Assembly (NCBI GenBank): GCA_036320915.1
Contig: JAXBDG010000010.1
Coordinates: forward strand, 372,001-436,000
Length of the DNA: 64,000 nt
Origin: Linnemannia elongata
Taxonomy: Eukaryota; Mortierellomycota; Mortierellomycetes; Mortierellales; Mortierellaceae
Direction of reading: 5' to 3'
In this document: piece after piece, positions 47,425 through 59,288 of the stretch
How positions within the stretch are numbered: position 1 is the stretch's first letter
Layout of the letters: the number at the start of each line of letters is the position of its first letter
Translations under genes and position numbers: made by a program
Notes under the pieces: generated by a model
What the model was told of the DNA's origin: nothing
Seen by the model: the letters and a program-made list of their open reading frames with translations, nothing else
Database searches by the model: none

Positions 47425-47691
47425 TGGTGTATGTATGTTGTTGTGTATAGGAGTGGGGAGGGAGGGTGTTGTTGGAAAGAGGAGGGGGGACTGTTGAGAG
47501 TGTTGCTGAAGAATAAGCGTTGTCGAAGTTCAAAAGAAAGAAAAAAAAAGTTGAAGTAAAAAAAAAGAGAAGAAAGAGAAGAAAGAGAACGAAAAAAAGT
47601 GGAGCGCGTTGCAGTCTTTTATACTGAAGAGGTGACGCTCTTTTTTATTTAACAAATTCCTTCGCTCCATCTCATTGGCTGTCGATCTCAA

Positions 47692-50600
47692 TCACAGACC
47701 TTGCTGACTTTTCATCATCATCGCCTCAATCCTACGGCGCTCCGCAAGCACTCGCTGGCCCACCGCACGCGCAGGTCCAGAGTTAGGACCGCCGCTAGAA
47801 CTAAAACGAGGAGGACTCTGTCCTGGACTACTAGAACCAGCATTGGCAATCGACACAGGCTTGCTCATGGTGGCAGCTGTAGTAGTAGGCGGGGGTGAGG
47901 ATTCCCGTTGTTGTTGCTGTTGCTGGCCTTGCTGCAAGTAAGGGGGCGATGCAGATGATGATGGAGATGGAACAGCAGCAGCAACAATAGCGTTAGCGCT
48001 ATCCGATAGTGGCGAGACAGGCGAAATTGGTGACCCCGGCGATGGTTTGGCACTCTTCTCCTTCACCATTGCTGCCATCCCGGCCCCCATAGGAGTCGTT
48101 ACAGTGGCCTGTGTATTGTTTTGGCTCTGGACCTGGCCTTGGCTGATGAAAGAAGCGGGGGGTGAGTCGGGCGTGGCCAAGGAAGGAGCTGTCTGAGAGC
48201 ATGGCATCGTCGACAAGCTAGAGCAAGAAGGTGGCGGTAACTGCACCTGCACCTGCACTTGTGGTGGCTGGTCTTGAGTCTGGGTAAGGCTAGGAAATGT
48301 TCGAGATCGGGTCGCCCCCAGGAGTGGTGAAAGTGGGGTCTCGCCTGGTTCTCGGACAAGCAACACAACCAACTCAACTTCAACATCCTGGGTCTGCAGT
48401 CCCTCCCCCTCCACAATGGCCTCCTTTATCTGCTGCTCCCCCCCTTCCACGGCTGATTCCAAAGACGAGCCCGCCTCTGCTGTTGCGCATACTCTTTGTT
48501 GGCCTAAAGTAGGATGTTGTCCGTCTGTAACAGCAAGAGTACCTGCAGAAACGGCAGCGGCAGCGGTAGCGGTAGAGGATGACACAGCCGCGGAGGAAGA
48601 GGAAGTCGTCATCATGGGCGCAGTTGTTGTTTTTGTTGCTGTTGCTGTCGCTGTCGAAGACTGAACAATCTGAGTCTGGACCATACTGACTTGCCATTCG
48701 CCAGCAGTGCCTGGGATAGGTCGCCCCCAAAGAGATCGCATCTTGCTATTGAACTGAATCCACTCGGGCAATTTACGCTTAGGCCTCGCCGCCAAATCCG
48801 CCCGCTCGACATCAATCGACGACAGACTCGCAGACGGACGATGATGATATCCACATCTTTGATGTTGCTGGTCTGGGACTTGGGCTATATCGTTGGGGTC
48901 AGAGACGAGATAGGCGCGGTACTCGCCTGGCAGGGGAGCAGCAGTTGGATCTCCAAAAAAGATAGACGACCGAGGAGACATGGGTGGTGGGGAGGAAGGA
49001 AGGAGAGGAGGGGACATCATTGGAAGTAGTGGAGGGGACATGGCTCGGGAGAGGCTTGTGTGGTGAGCAAGCAATCGAGGGGATGAAGGGGACGATGCCA
49101 TGGGGTCTCGGATTGAGGAAGTTGAGTGGAAGGCGGCGCCAATGGTTGCTTTGACGAACCGGCGGGGGGGTACTACATTTGCGATAGGAGCGGATGGGAG
49201 GATTGGGTAGGAGACGGGGCGCATGCGGTCCATTGAGTGGCGGGTTAAGGGCAGTTGGGAGTGGGTGGAAGGCATGTGAGTGAACCCGTTGCTGAAGGTA
49301 TGGCTGTGAGCTGCTGCTGAACGTGGTGGTGGGCTTGTGGAGACTACAGGAGGAGTGACTGAAGTGGACTCTCTGGATGAAGCCGAAGCCACCAGACTTG
49401 GTGGCAAAGGCGAGTCAACAGTTCCAATTTCATAAGGAAGAGAACGATGGCGCTGGTCATACTCCTCTCGGTTCCGATCAACATCCTTGCCGTGCGTTTT
49501 CTCCCTCGCCATATCACTCTCGCACATCGCTGGGTCCGAGATCCACCCAGACGTCTCGTTCTGGCCCTTGTCGCCGCTGTTGCTGTTCTTGCGCACAGAA
49601 ACGCTCCTGAATGTCTGGTTGCTAGGAACAACCATCACCTTGGTAAACTCGTGTGGCCCCTCCTTGCCGATCGTGTAAATTGAATCGCGGTTCTCGTCAC
49701 TGGCGCTGCTGCTCTCCTCTTGTGACGACAGCGCACTGTTCTTGAGAACGCCTCCGTCCTGGCTGCTGCTACTGTGGGAGGATAATGTCTGGGCGACGTG
49801 AGACCAAGAGGGTAAACTGGCAGAGAAGGCAGAGAGAGGCGAAATAGGGTCATCGTTCGACTGAAGGAACTCTACGATTGAACGGCGTTGGAAGGATCCA
49901 GGACCTGCGTGGACACTTGACTGACGCTCCTTTGTGAAAAGCACCTCCGATCCGGTGACAGGTGCTGTACGTGTCGATGTCAGTGATACTGTGCTGTCTC
50001 TGTCTGAATCGAGGCCAGGGACCTTCAAGTTCGATGTCCAACAAGGAAGAGGTGTTGAAGAAGAGCGACCCAAATCCAGGAAAGAAGTCTTGATTGATGG
50101 AGGTGCCTTGATATTGCTGCGAGGAACGGCCTTCACGAGCTCAGAGAACGCCATGCTGCTCGAACCAGTCATCAATGCTCCCGAGTCAGACCGATGAATA
50201 CCCTCGCTAAGGCCCCGATACTCTGGCTCGCTCTCCCCACTACCTCCAACAAACTCCACATCACGGTTGGGTCGCAATCCCTTGGGCCTCATCAAGAAAG
50301 TCGATGGTGTCCATGGTCTCTGACTCTCCTTGTCCGCATTCGATCGATCCACCCGCCGGTCCTCCATTTCCTCATCCGAGTTCCGCCCGCTGTCTTGTCG
50401 CTCATCAATCGAAGTGTTGCACTCGCTCATACTCGCCATGTAGCCCGTTCCAATCGACAAGAACGAATGGCATGGCCGTACGGTCTGGTAAGCAGAGTCG
50501 ATGCCCAGCTGTCTTGTCGCTGCCGCTGCTACATCTCGCTTTGTCGCATGGTCGTTGACGGCGTCCTTGTCCTTGACCAACTTGGAGAGACGCTTCGACC

Positions 50601-53600
50601 CCTTCTTAAAGATAGAAGAACTCCTGTTGGACAGCTTTCTTGATGCTGACTCTGAGGGAGGCTTGGAGGTTGGTTTTGTGCCAGAAGCTACTTGACCCGA
50701 CTCAGTGGTGTTATTCTGTTGGGTAGGGGCTGAAGGGCTAGAGGCATCGGTGGAGGTGCCTGCACCAGAGTCATAGAGGCTGATCCTGTTACCATTGGCA
50801 ACCTCAAAACTATTGGATTCGAAAGGGTAACCGACCGAGATTCTCTTCAGACTGAACGTCAAAGGCTCATTCATTCGCCGCCGGTTCAGGTCTGCTGCCG
50901 CCGCCTGTGAAGCAAATATAAAATAAAGAAACATAACATCTGGTTAGTTCGCATTCATCTTTCTCATTCACGAACGCCCTTTTTCTCACAAACAGTAGTA
51001 CTTACAGCAGTGGACAATTCCTCTTCACCAAGGTTCTTGTCCCCAAAGATCCATCCCAGAATCGAGGTTCGCTTAGAACTACTACTGCCCTCGCCCTCAT
51101 CACCCGATGTCGTCGTATAGATACGTGGGCCGTGCTCAGCAACATACTTTTCGCTGTAGCTGTCATGATGTCCAACCGAAGGGTCGTCCTCATAACTCGA
51201 CCGGTACACTGGGTCGCCATTCGGTAAGAACTCAGACGTAGGCTGCCGACGACGCAGCGATCTCACATCCAATCCGTTACCATCATTCTCATCACCACCA
51301 CTCAGGGGTCGGATCCGTCCTCTCTCCAAATCCCCACCCATCGTTGGCTTGATCGACCCATCTTGTCTTCTCAACCGCCTGCAGTACCGCCTGATCATGA
51401 ACCAGATGGCGATCATGACTGGTGTCGCACAAGCAATACCCACAGCAACCTTGACGCCAATGGGGCCAATGCTGCCGTGGTGCTGGTTACTGGGATCGTC
51501 AACGTGGGGCTTAGCGACGCGGGAAGGTCCTTGGTCGTTAGCCCAGATCATAAACTCGGTCGAGGCCAGCTGACCTTGCCTGTTGCGTACTAGCCACCGA
51601 ACACGAAGGATCATGTCACAAGGAATATGACCCTGGAGCTCGATCTTGCCCTCTTCTGAGGGAGTTGTTGTTGTTGTTGGTGGTGGTGATGGTGTGGGAA
51701 GGTTGGATGTGAAGGAGGTGCGGTTGAACCAGTTGGGAATCAACGGAGAGGGACCAGCTTCTCGATTGTTCTCGCTCTGCTGTCCCCAGAGATCTGTGTA
51801 TGAGCAATCAGACGAGGTGTGGGCGTTCAACAGCGGGTTGACATGGTTCTTGCCGATCTTGGTGATGGTCGTGTTGTTGGAGGAAGAGTTTACATGAGAT
51901 AGGGGAGTCATGTCAATGGGCTCAAAGAGAAACTTGTGTTCGACCGGGAAAACGGTCGCCTCGGTAGGGTATGAAAGGAGATAGGCGGTCAAAAGATCGA
52001 CATTGAACAGCTCGCCTCGCTTGACCCAAATATCAGGAACTGGGTGGATAAATGAAAACGGTGTGGTACTGGAAAATATTTGGAACTTGAAAATAGCAGA
52101 TGTGTTGAATGAATCGGTAACCTCGACGTCCAGGATAAGTCTTTCAGGAATGCCTTGAGGAAGGTCCCCAGTCAGAGTCCAACTTGTGTGGTCAAATGAG
52201 AGCCAGCTTGGAAGAGTGTTGTTGAATAGGGAGAGCTCCTGCGTGGTCTCTGTTGAAAGGACCATGTTGATCCGAGAGATGTACGGTGCCCGATACCGGA
52301 TAGGCTGTGATTTTGTTGATGCTTCGTCGTTGTTCAATGTGCTGTGAATGGCAAGGGTGTTGTTTGGTGTTGGTGAAGAGAGAGCTGCAGCAGCGGCAGC
52401 GGTGCGTGCTGGTTGTGAACATCCGTCGACGCGAAAGATATCTGCGCCAAGTTGAAAGTTGACGTGGCGCTGTTGGGGCTCAAGAACTAGATCAGGGAGG
52501 TAACTCTGCCAGACCCGATCCCATTCCTGAGAATAGTAGAGGTTTGAAGACGAACATGATCGTAGAGGGTATGTCGATAGACCGAGTGAATGGACGTGAA
52601 TCTTGATGGTGAAGCGGTCTGTTGCCTGAGTGTAACCTGGAACGGTGGATGCGGCGATGGTGATGGTGAGGATGGTGGTCCGTTTGTATGTCCCGATGGG
52701 AGGCGTGCCTGAAAACTCGAGCGAAGACGTGTCGAATTTTAACCAGGGTGGGAGTGTGGTTGAGCCGTCTGCTTTAACATAGTAGGTGATGGGTCCTGCT
52801 GAAGAAACGACCTCAGTTGTACTTGCAGCTGCATTAGGTGATGGTGCTGCAATAACGAAGGTCTGAGGGTCGATCTGAATACTTAGGGGGTTGGACTGTC
52901 CTTCCCAGATCTCTGCATCTGCATAGGGCTCAAAAATCGAAGGAACTGCTCCTTTTCCTGTCGTCGTCGACCCGCTGCTTGTTGCCAAACCACCTTGGTC
53001 CACCCGTTTCTGCAGATGCAGTAGCTGCAGCGTTTGGTAGGCCCGTTCCTGCTGTTCCTGCTGTTCCTGCTGTTCCTGCTGCTCCTCCTGTATGTGTTCC
53101 TCTTCTATTGGGTCCTGCTTCTGCTGGGAGATTTGTTGGGAGAGTGGGAGTGTCTGTATAATCTCGGGGGGTGCATCGACTCCTGATGCTGAGGCAACCA
53201 GGAATGGGAGATTCATAATATCCTTTGTTATTGTAGTAGATGTTGATTTAAGAACACGGAGATGCACGTTATGAAACCCAATGTCTGCCTTGGTGGGTGT
53301 TCCTGAGAATGTCAGTGTGGGAGCATCAAAGGAGAGCCATGGCGCCAAGGGTTGAACAAATTCAAAGCTCCATGTATCCGACAAGGGCGAAAAATGGTCC
53401 TGGCTGTCGAGTGAATACAGAAGGGTGTCCTGGTGGAGTGTGAATGTAAAGAAGGCAGACTCGCGTGCGAGAGGGATGAGTAATGAGGGTTGAGGGTCGA
53501 CAGCTGTGTTTGCTGTGGAAGAGGAGGTAGAAAGGGCGAAGAGGGAAGTCGCCATGAAGCAGAAAGTCACGCGAATCCGTCGTGAAAGGCACCGGATGAT

Positions 53601-53603
53601 CAT
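47692..53603 (-). CDS. Axl2/Bud10-like cadherin-fold membrane protein, 1936 aa
   Basis: Exons 53603-51006 and 50904-47692, phase 0. Architecture matches yeast Axl2, the axial bud-site landmark: N-terminal signal sequence (about 1-30), extracellular dystroglycan/cadherin-like (CADG) domains with repeated WLSFDxxTxxFSGTP motifs (PWLSFDAPTLTFSGTP, PWLKFDTSSLEFSGTP, SWLSFDHTSWTLTGDLP), one membrane helix (about 725-745, KVAVGIACATPVMIAIWFMI) followed by RRYCRRLRR, and a cytoplasmic tail of roughly 1190 residues, much longer than in yeast. The tail has FSLKRISVGYPF soon after the intron, then Ser/Pro-rich disorder and ends in a basic helix (LAERRRIEAMMM). An EQQEQQEQQEQQ run lies near residue 180. 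It probably anchors septin/polarity machinery at growth sites; the assignment is by domain pattern. Confidence 0.87.
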
Positions 53604-56226
53604 CTTTTTTGATTGGTGTGGGAGGTTTTGTCGCGGAAGGAATTGATAGACAAAAAGGAGTGTAGGAGAAGGATGCGTTTGGTCCTAAGTGGGTCGAATG
53701 TAGACAGGGTATGGTTAGAACGTAGTTAGATCGACGAGGTATGTGAGGATCACAAGTAGGGAGATAGGGCAAACACACACCTAGTTGTCGAATGCTTCTT
53801 CGTTGTGTTACTGAAGCAAATACGAACAATAAACGAGAGAAAGGGACCAATCGGTAGGATGATCTTGAATGAATGGGTAGGATGGAATGATATGAGAGTA
53901 CAATCGGAGATGATATAAAGATGAAAGAAGGGACGAGTAGATAGAAAGCGATACGAAGGCGAAACAAGTGTACGAAGAGAAGAAAAAAAATCGAAAGAAG
54001 GAAGACGAGAGAGGACGAAAACGTTAGAGAAAAAGAAGAAAAGAAGAACAGAGAAGAGGGATGTAAAAACAAACAGAAGCAGGAGCGGTAGCGGCAGCAA
54101 TTGACCGCGATCAATGAGGGGACGGCATGGATGAAGGATTGGATAATTATCCCTTTCGTTGGTCACAGAAGGAAGGAAGGAAAGGGTGCATGGAGCTCTT
54201 GGTGCGGTGTGTTTTCTGCCTACGCCTGAAGGCGAGAGACATAGACGGTGAACGATGAGGGGGGAGAGTGACAGAGGACAAGGATGGCTGACGATGAGCA
54301 GCAATGGTGTGTTGGAAGAGGGGGCACAAGGGAGAGGGGACAAGAACACTCTTACATCAACCTTGCAGAGTGAGAAGAACGCGAATAGCAGTTTTGGGGG
54401 GGACATGCCACTCAAAGGGGCTGTCTATATTCTCCCTCTCTTGCCCTCTGTGTCCTTCTATACCTGTCTGTCGTTGTATTTGACCGTCTGTTTTTCCCTA
54501 TGCTATCCTTCCTAAAGGAAAGGGAAGACGGTGACAACGGACATATCACCAACCTCGGTTGACCTCACTTCACAACTCATTCATTCATCTATTCAATGCC
54601 TTCTCCTCTCCATTTTTCCTTTTTCTGCATAGTAAGCAGTTGAGACTATCGTTTCTTTCTTGTGGTCCCCAACCCCTTCCTCTTTTTCGTCTTTGCTCTT
54701 CCCCTCCCCTTTCTTTTTTTTTTTTTTCCTTTTCGAATCCTCCCTCTCTTTTATTTCTTTTTTCTTTCAATGACCTTCTTTCTAACCCTTTTTCTACTCC
54801 TTGACCTTGTTTCTCAATCTCTCGGGATAGCTATTTTCTCTTGTGGTTGGTGTCTCGCGATCGTTTTGCCCTGAAAAAAAAAAAAGTCGAGAGCCATTTT
54901 GAGTGCGTTTTATTTTTGAATATCACGGAGTGGGGCACACACAGCACCACGCCCTTTTTTACAACAGCCCTTGCAACTTCACAAAGTGGCGTCAACGAAC
55001 TGGATTTGGCAGCTGGCAGCTATTTTGAAGAGTTGTTGTTGAGGGGGGAAGACGGGGGTTGTGAAAAAAAAGCCAAAGACTCTTTAGAAAATAGAGAGAG
55101 TTGTAAGAGAAAGAAAACGAGGGAGGAAGAGAGAAATAGAGTGTTCAAAAGGGGGTGAAGTGGATGGAGCATCAGAAACATACAGGAGTTCCTATCCTTA
55201 GTGCTCATATTCATTATTATGTGTCTCCTTCAGTTTTTGCACTCTCTTCCTTCTTGTCTGCCTTTTATGATTGTTCTTCTCTATGTTACACGTCAACGTC
55301 GCATTGGATACTATGTGCGATGAGAATAGCACACAAAGTCAGACAGGTGAAAAAAGGGAGGCATAGGGGAAAGAGAAGATCAGAGAGTAGGTCCATAGGT
55401 GCGAATAGGGATAGCGCGAAAGGGGAGAGACCACAATCGAGAAAGGACCAAGGTGCGCGAGGGGGTCAGTGAGGTAGGGGGGGATGGGAGAGGAAGAGAT
55501 GGTAGAGGGAACAGGGCACCGATGTAAGAAAAGAAAAAAAGGGGCCTAGCAGGACAAAACGAAGTAGATAAGCGGTCCTGGGGAGGAGGGTATCTACCGC
55601 AGAACAACATAAAAAAGGGAGATCTCCTTGTCACTTCGTCGCAGCATTGGAGGAATGAAAATCGTGTGCAGGGAGTAGCCAGGTAGGTTTGGGGTAAGCT
55701 TGGAGAATGCTCGCTACTGAAGATCTGGTTATTTGACTGGGGTATGTTGCGATTTCAGTTAGTGTGTCTATAATGACGCGTTATGTTCAGTTTCAAAGTA
55801 GCTTTTTGCCTTCACGCGAGCATAAGGAAGCAAACATCATGGCGCGTCCTATGAGTCTCTTTCTATTAGTGGCGCATTTATTACAATAGGCGGTTTTCTC
55901 ATTCGAGTGACTGTTCTGAATGTATTCTCACCCGAGGTCCATTGGAGACATTATTTTTTTCTCACCTTTTTTATGTCAGCTTCAGCCTATCTTTTGCCTG
56001 CGGTTCAACTCTAAGTCTTCTTGCTGAAGAATCCGCCCTGCTCCATTGGATCCAACGGCAACCCTCTTCTTCTTCTCTCTCTCTCTTTAAAAACTTCCTC
56101 TTTCTTTTTTTCTTTTTTCTCTTCTTCACTTCACTTCACTTCACTCCGCTCCACTCCTCAGCATCACTCGTTAGATCTACTTATTTCACCTTGTACCATA
56201 CACAGCACATATAACAAATACACACG
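53604..56226. other. 2.6 kb divergent intergenic region
   Basis: Shared upstream region of the Axl2-like gene (minus) and the Vms1 gene (plus). No gene seen; open frames here are low-complexity. On the Axl2 side the minus strand is pyrimidine-rich (about 53840-54090); on the Vms1 side the + strand is pyrimidine-rich (about 56060-56170) with a CACTT array near 56124-56145. A short T-rich stretch lies near 54715-54730. Confidence 0.55.
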
Positions 56227-59014
56227 ATGAACGACAACAACAGCAATCACACCACAGACGACAACATCCACACAACCGTGTCGTCCACCTCCACCCACGC
56301 GGAATCCAAGCACATAACCACTACCGCCACAGATGTCACCACCACAGCTTCCGCGGGTCCCACCACACCCCTGTCAGTTTTCTTCCTGCCTCAAGACCTA
56401 ATCACCTCTCTGGTGCCCCAAGCACCCACAGACTCACTCGGTCTCTTCCCCCCTCTTCCTCACGAATCCACACGCGACACTGCTACCACCAACACCAATA
56501 ACGACACTGATGGCGCCACGGCTCAGAGGTCTGCCACCTCGCTGGACTCTGCAGTGCCCTCCTGCCGTATCTGTGGAATCGCCAACCTCGAATCGGTTGA
56601 GAAGCAGCGTGAGCACGTCCGGCTCGACTGGCATCGTTATAACCTCAAGCAACAGTTACTCGACAAGTCTGCCCGGCCCATTACTGAACAGCAGTTCGAG
56701 AACATGATCCAGGATCTGTCGAGCATATCAGGGTCTGACACCGATGACAGTGATGACGATAACCAGCAGAAAAGTACGGGAACTGCGGCTGCTACAGTAG
56801 GCTCTAGTAATTCGAACGCAGTCAACTCTATTCGTTCAGGAGGAGCGGGAGGAGGAGTAGACGACCAGGAGGCACTGATCCAATCGCTGATGAAGAAGTT
56901 GGAGTTGACGGTCAAACAGAATCAGAATGCACGGAACCAAGATCCGGTCTTGGTTCTTCAACAGCAGGCTTTGGAGCAGCAACTTCAGGAGGCGAGGTCT
57001 TCGCCCTTTATCTGGTTTACGAGCACATTGTACGATGAGACCGTCCGGTTGGGGATCTACAAGAATGCGTTGCCGAATCGTGGAGTGTGTGAGGATGTAG
57101 TCGAGTACCTCAAGACAGTTCAATTTGCAGTCGCGCCTGTGGTCAAGAAGCAGAAGAACAACAAGCTCAGAAGGGAGGCCAAGAGAGCTGCTGCTGCGGC
57201 CGCCGCTGCTGCCGGAGGAGAGGCTGGTGCAGGACAAGAGCAGGAGCCGCAGCAGGTGATTGCTAAGCAGGATTCCATTCCCTCTTCAGATGCCGCCCCC
57301 GCCTCCACACCTGTGACTCAGCCTGACGCAGAAGATGATGATGACGATGATGAGGAAGAAGAGCAGGACCAGGACTGGATCAAGTATCAGCTGCAGGCGA
57401 AGCAGCAGCAACAGCCCGCAGCTACTATCCAGCCTCCCAAGCAGGCCAGATACTGGACCCTAATCCTGATCGGTGGTGGTCATTTCGCTGGTGTTGTGAT
57501 GGACCTTGCAGGACAGGTGTCCTCTCATGGCCGTGATATGAAGGTCGTCGCTCACAAGACCTTTCACCGCTACACTGGTAAGTTCCTCGTTTGCAATGCA
57601 TGTTGTCTGTTTGTTTTTCTCCTTAAAATTGTCTGTTAAGTAGTTAGTAAAATAACTTTTTTTCTTTTGCCTTCGTCCATTTTTCACAACAGTCCGCAGG
57701 AAGCAGGGAGGCTCGCAGGCGGCACACGGAGTCGCAAACTCTGCAGGAGCCCGAATCCGTATGTACAACGAAGAGGCCCTCAAACTCGAGGTCCGAGAAC
57801 TCCTCGAGGGCTGGTCCCATTGGATCAAGCAGTCTGAGTGCGTCTTTGTCCATTCACCCGGAAACAACAGGAAAGTGCTGTACTATGAGAACTCTGTTCT
57901 TTCTGCAGCCGAGAAGCAGGGTCGTTTGCGGTCGATTCCTTTTATGACCCGGAGACCTACTTTGACAGAGTTGAAGAGGGCGTTTGTGGAGTTGACGAGT
58001 GTTAAGGTGTCGGTGTTGACCAAGGAGGCGTTGGAGAGGCAAGCACAGGCGGAGCAGGATGCTCTTGAGAAGGCCCAAGCGGCTTCTGCTTCAGTATCTG
58101 CATCCGCATCGTCGAAGGATCATCAAAAGGCTGCAGTTATCCCTGAGGCACCGGCGGAGCTGTTGAAGTTGATTGAGTTGGTCAAGAAGGGTCGTGCTGA
58201 GGCCATGTCGACCCACCTGTTGAAGCATGGTATCGACCCCTCCCAGTTGTTGCCCCTTAGCACCAGTACCGAGTATGATATCCGACGGACGCCTACGATC
58301 CTCCATCTGGCGGCGCATCATGGACAGGCACATTGTGTCAAGCTATTGTTGGAGAAGCATAACGCGGATCCTACCACCACTACGCTCTCCGCGGCTAAGG
58401 CTGCTGCTGTAGTAGACGGTGATGGCGAGGACGAGGAGGGGACTGGAGCATTGACGGGATCATCGTTTACGGCGTACGATATCGCGAAGGACAAGGAGAC
58501 CAGGAACGCCTTCCGCCGTGCCATGGCACTATCGCCCGAGAGCTGGGATTGGGTCGGACTCGCGCATGTCCCCTCGGCGCTCACCCCCGAAATGGAAGCC
58601 GAGCAAGAACGCAAAGCCAAAGAGAAGACACGGAAACTCCTTGACGCCGAGCGTGAACGCAAAAAGACCAGCAGTCGTCCTGGCACACCTGCCACCCGCT
58701 CCGGTGCCACGACTCCTACTTCCACTCCTACATCGACGTCGTCTTCCTTGCTTGGCAAGAACCTGGCCACAGCCACATCTGCAAATTCGCAATTGTCCCC
58801 CGAGATGCGGATGCGTCTTGAACGCGAACGACGCGCGAACGCGGCCGAGGCCCGTATGGCGGCCATGAAGCAGCAGGAAACTATCCGACGTGCGGTCCAG
58901 GAAGGCAAGAATGTTTGTGTTGCCTGTGGGAAGTCATTGGATGGTTTGACGCCGTTTGATAAGTTTGGACGCAAGTTCTGTACCACTGACTGTGTCGCCA
59001 AGGGACCCGCTTGA
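56227..59014 (+). CDS. VMS1: Vms1/ANKZF1-type peptidyl-tRNA hydrolase, 890 aa
   Basis: Exons 56227-57577 and 57693-59014, phase 1. In ribosome-associated quality control this protein cleaves peptidyl-tRNA on stalled 60S subunits and recruits Cdc48/p97. Order of parts: Thr-rich N-terminus; C2H2 zinc finger CRICGIANLESVEKQREHVR (about 115-137); VLRF1 release-factor-like domain with YWTLILIGGGHFAGVVMDL, then RRKQGGSQAAHG across the intron, whose Gln (about Q459) corresponds to the catalytic Gln; helix MYNEEALKLEVRELL; one clear ankyrin repeat (TPTILHLAAHHGQAHCVKLL, about 643-670); coiled coil; a VCP-interacting motif RERRANAAEAR (about 828-838), an exact R-x5-AA-x2-R match; and a C-terminal Cys cluster CVACGKSL...FCTTDC (about 859-884). 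Length and order match the family. It converges with the transcription-factor gene, 274 bases between stops. Confidence 0.95.
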
Positions 59015-59288
59015 GAAATGGAATTGGCGACTGTTGTGGGAGGAGTAGAAGCCATTTTTTTTAATACAAACTACAATACACAAAATACACAGGGAGAGAC
59101 TTTCAAGCATACAGTTGAAAAAAAAAATGTTATTTTGGTTTAACTAATGTACAACATGGGTGATTCTTTTGAGCTTGATAACATGAAAATGTGCATTTGT
59201 GTTGAATGCATAATGTGCATGAAAGTAATAAAAAAAAAATGAAGGAAAACAACAAAAAATGAAAGAACAAAAAGAGAATGACAGTGAA

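Noticed and set aside
53362..54415. Two overlapping minus-strand open frames of 250 and 221 codons upstream of the Axl2-like gene
   Set aside because: Phe/Ser/Leu-rich text from a pyrimidine-rich stretch, one overlapping the true start of the Axl2-like exon; likely promoter/leader.
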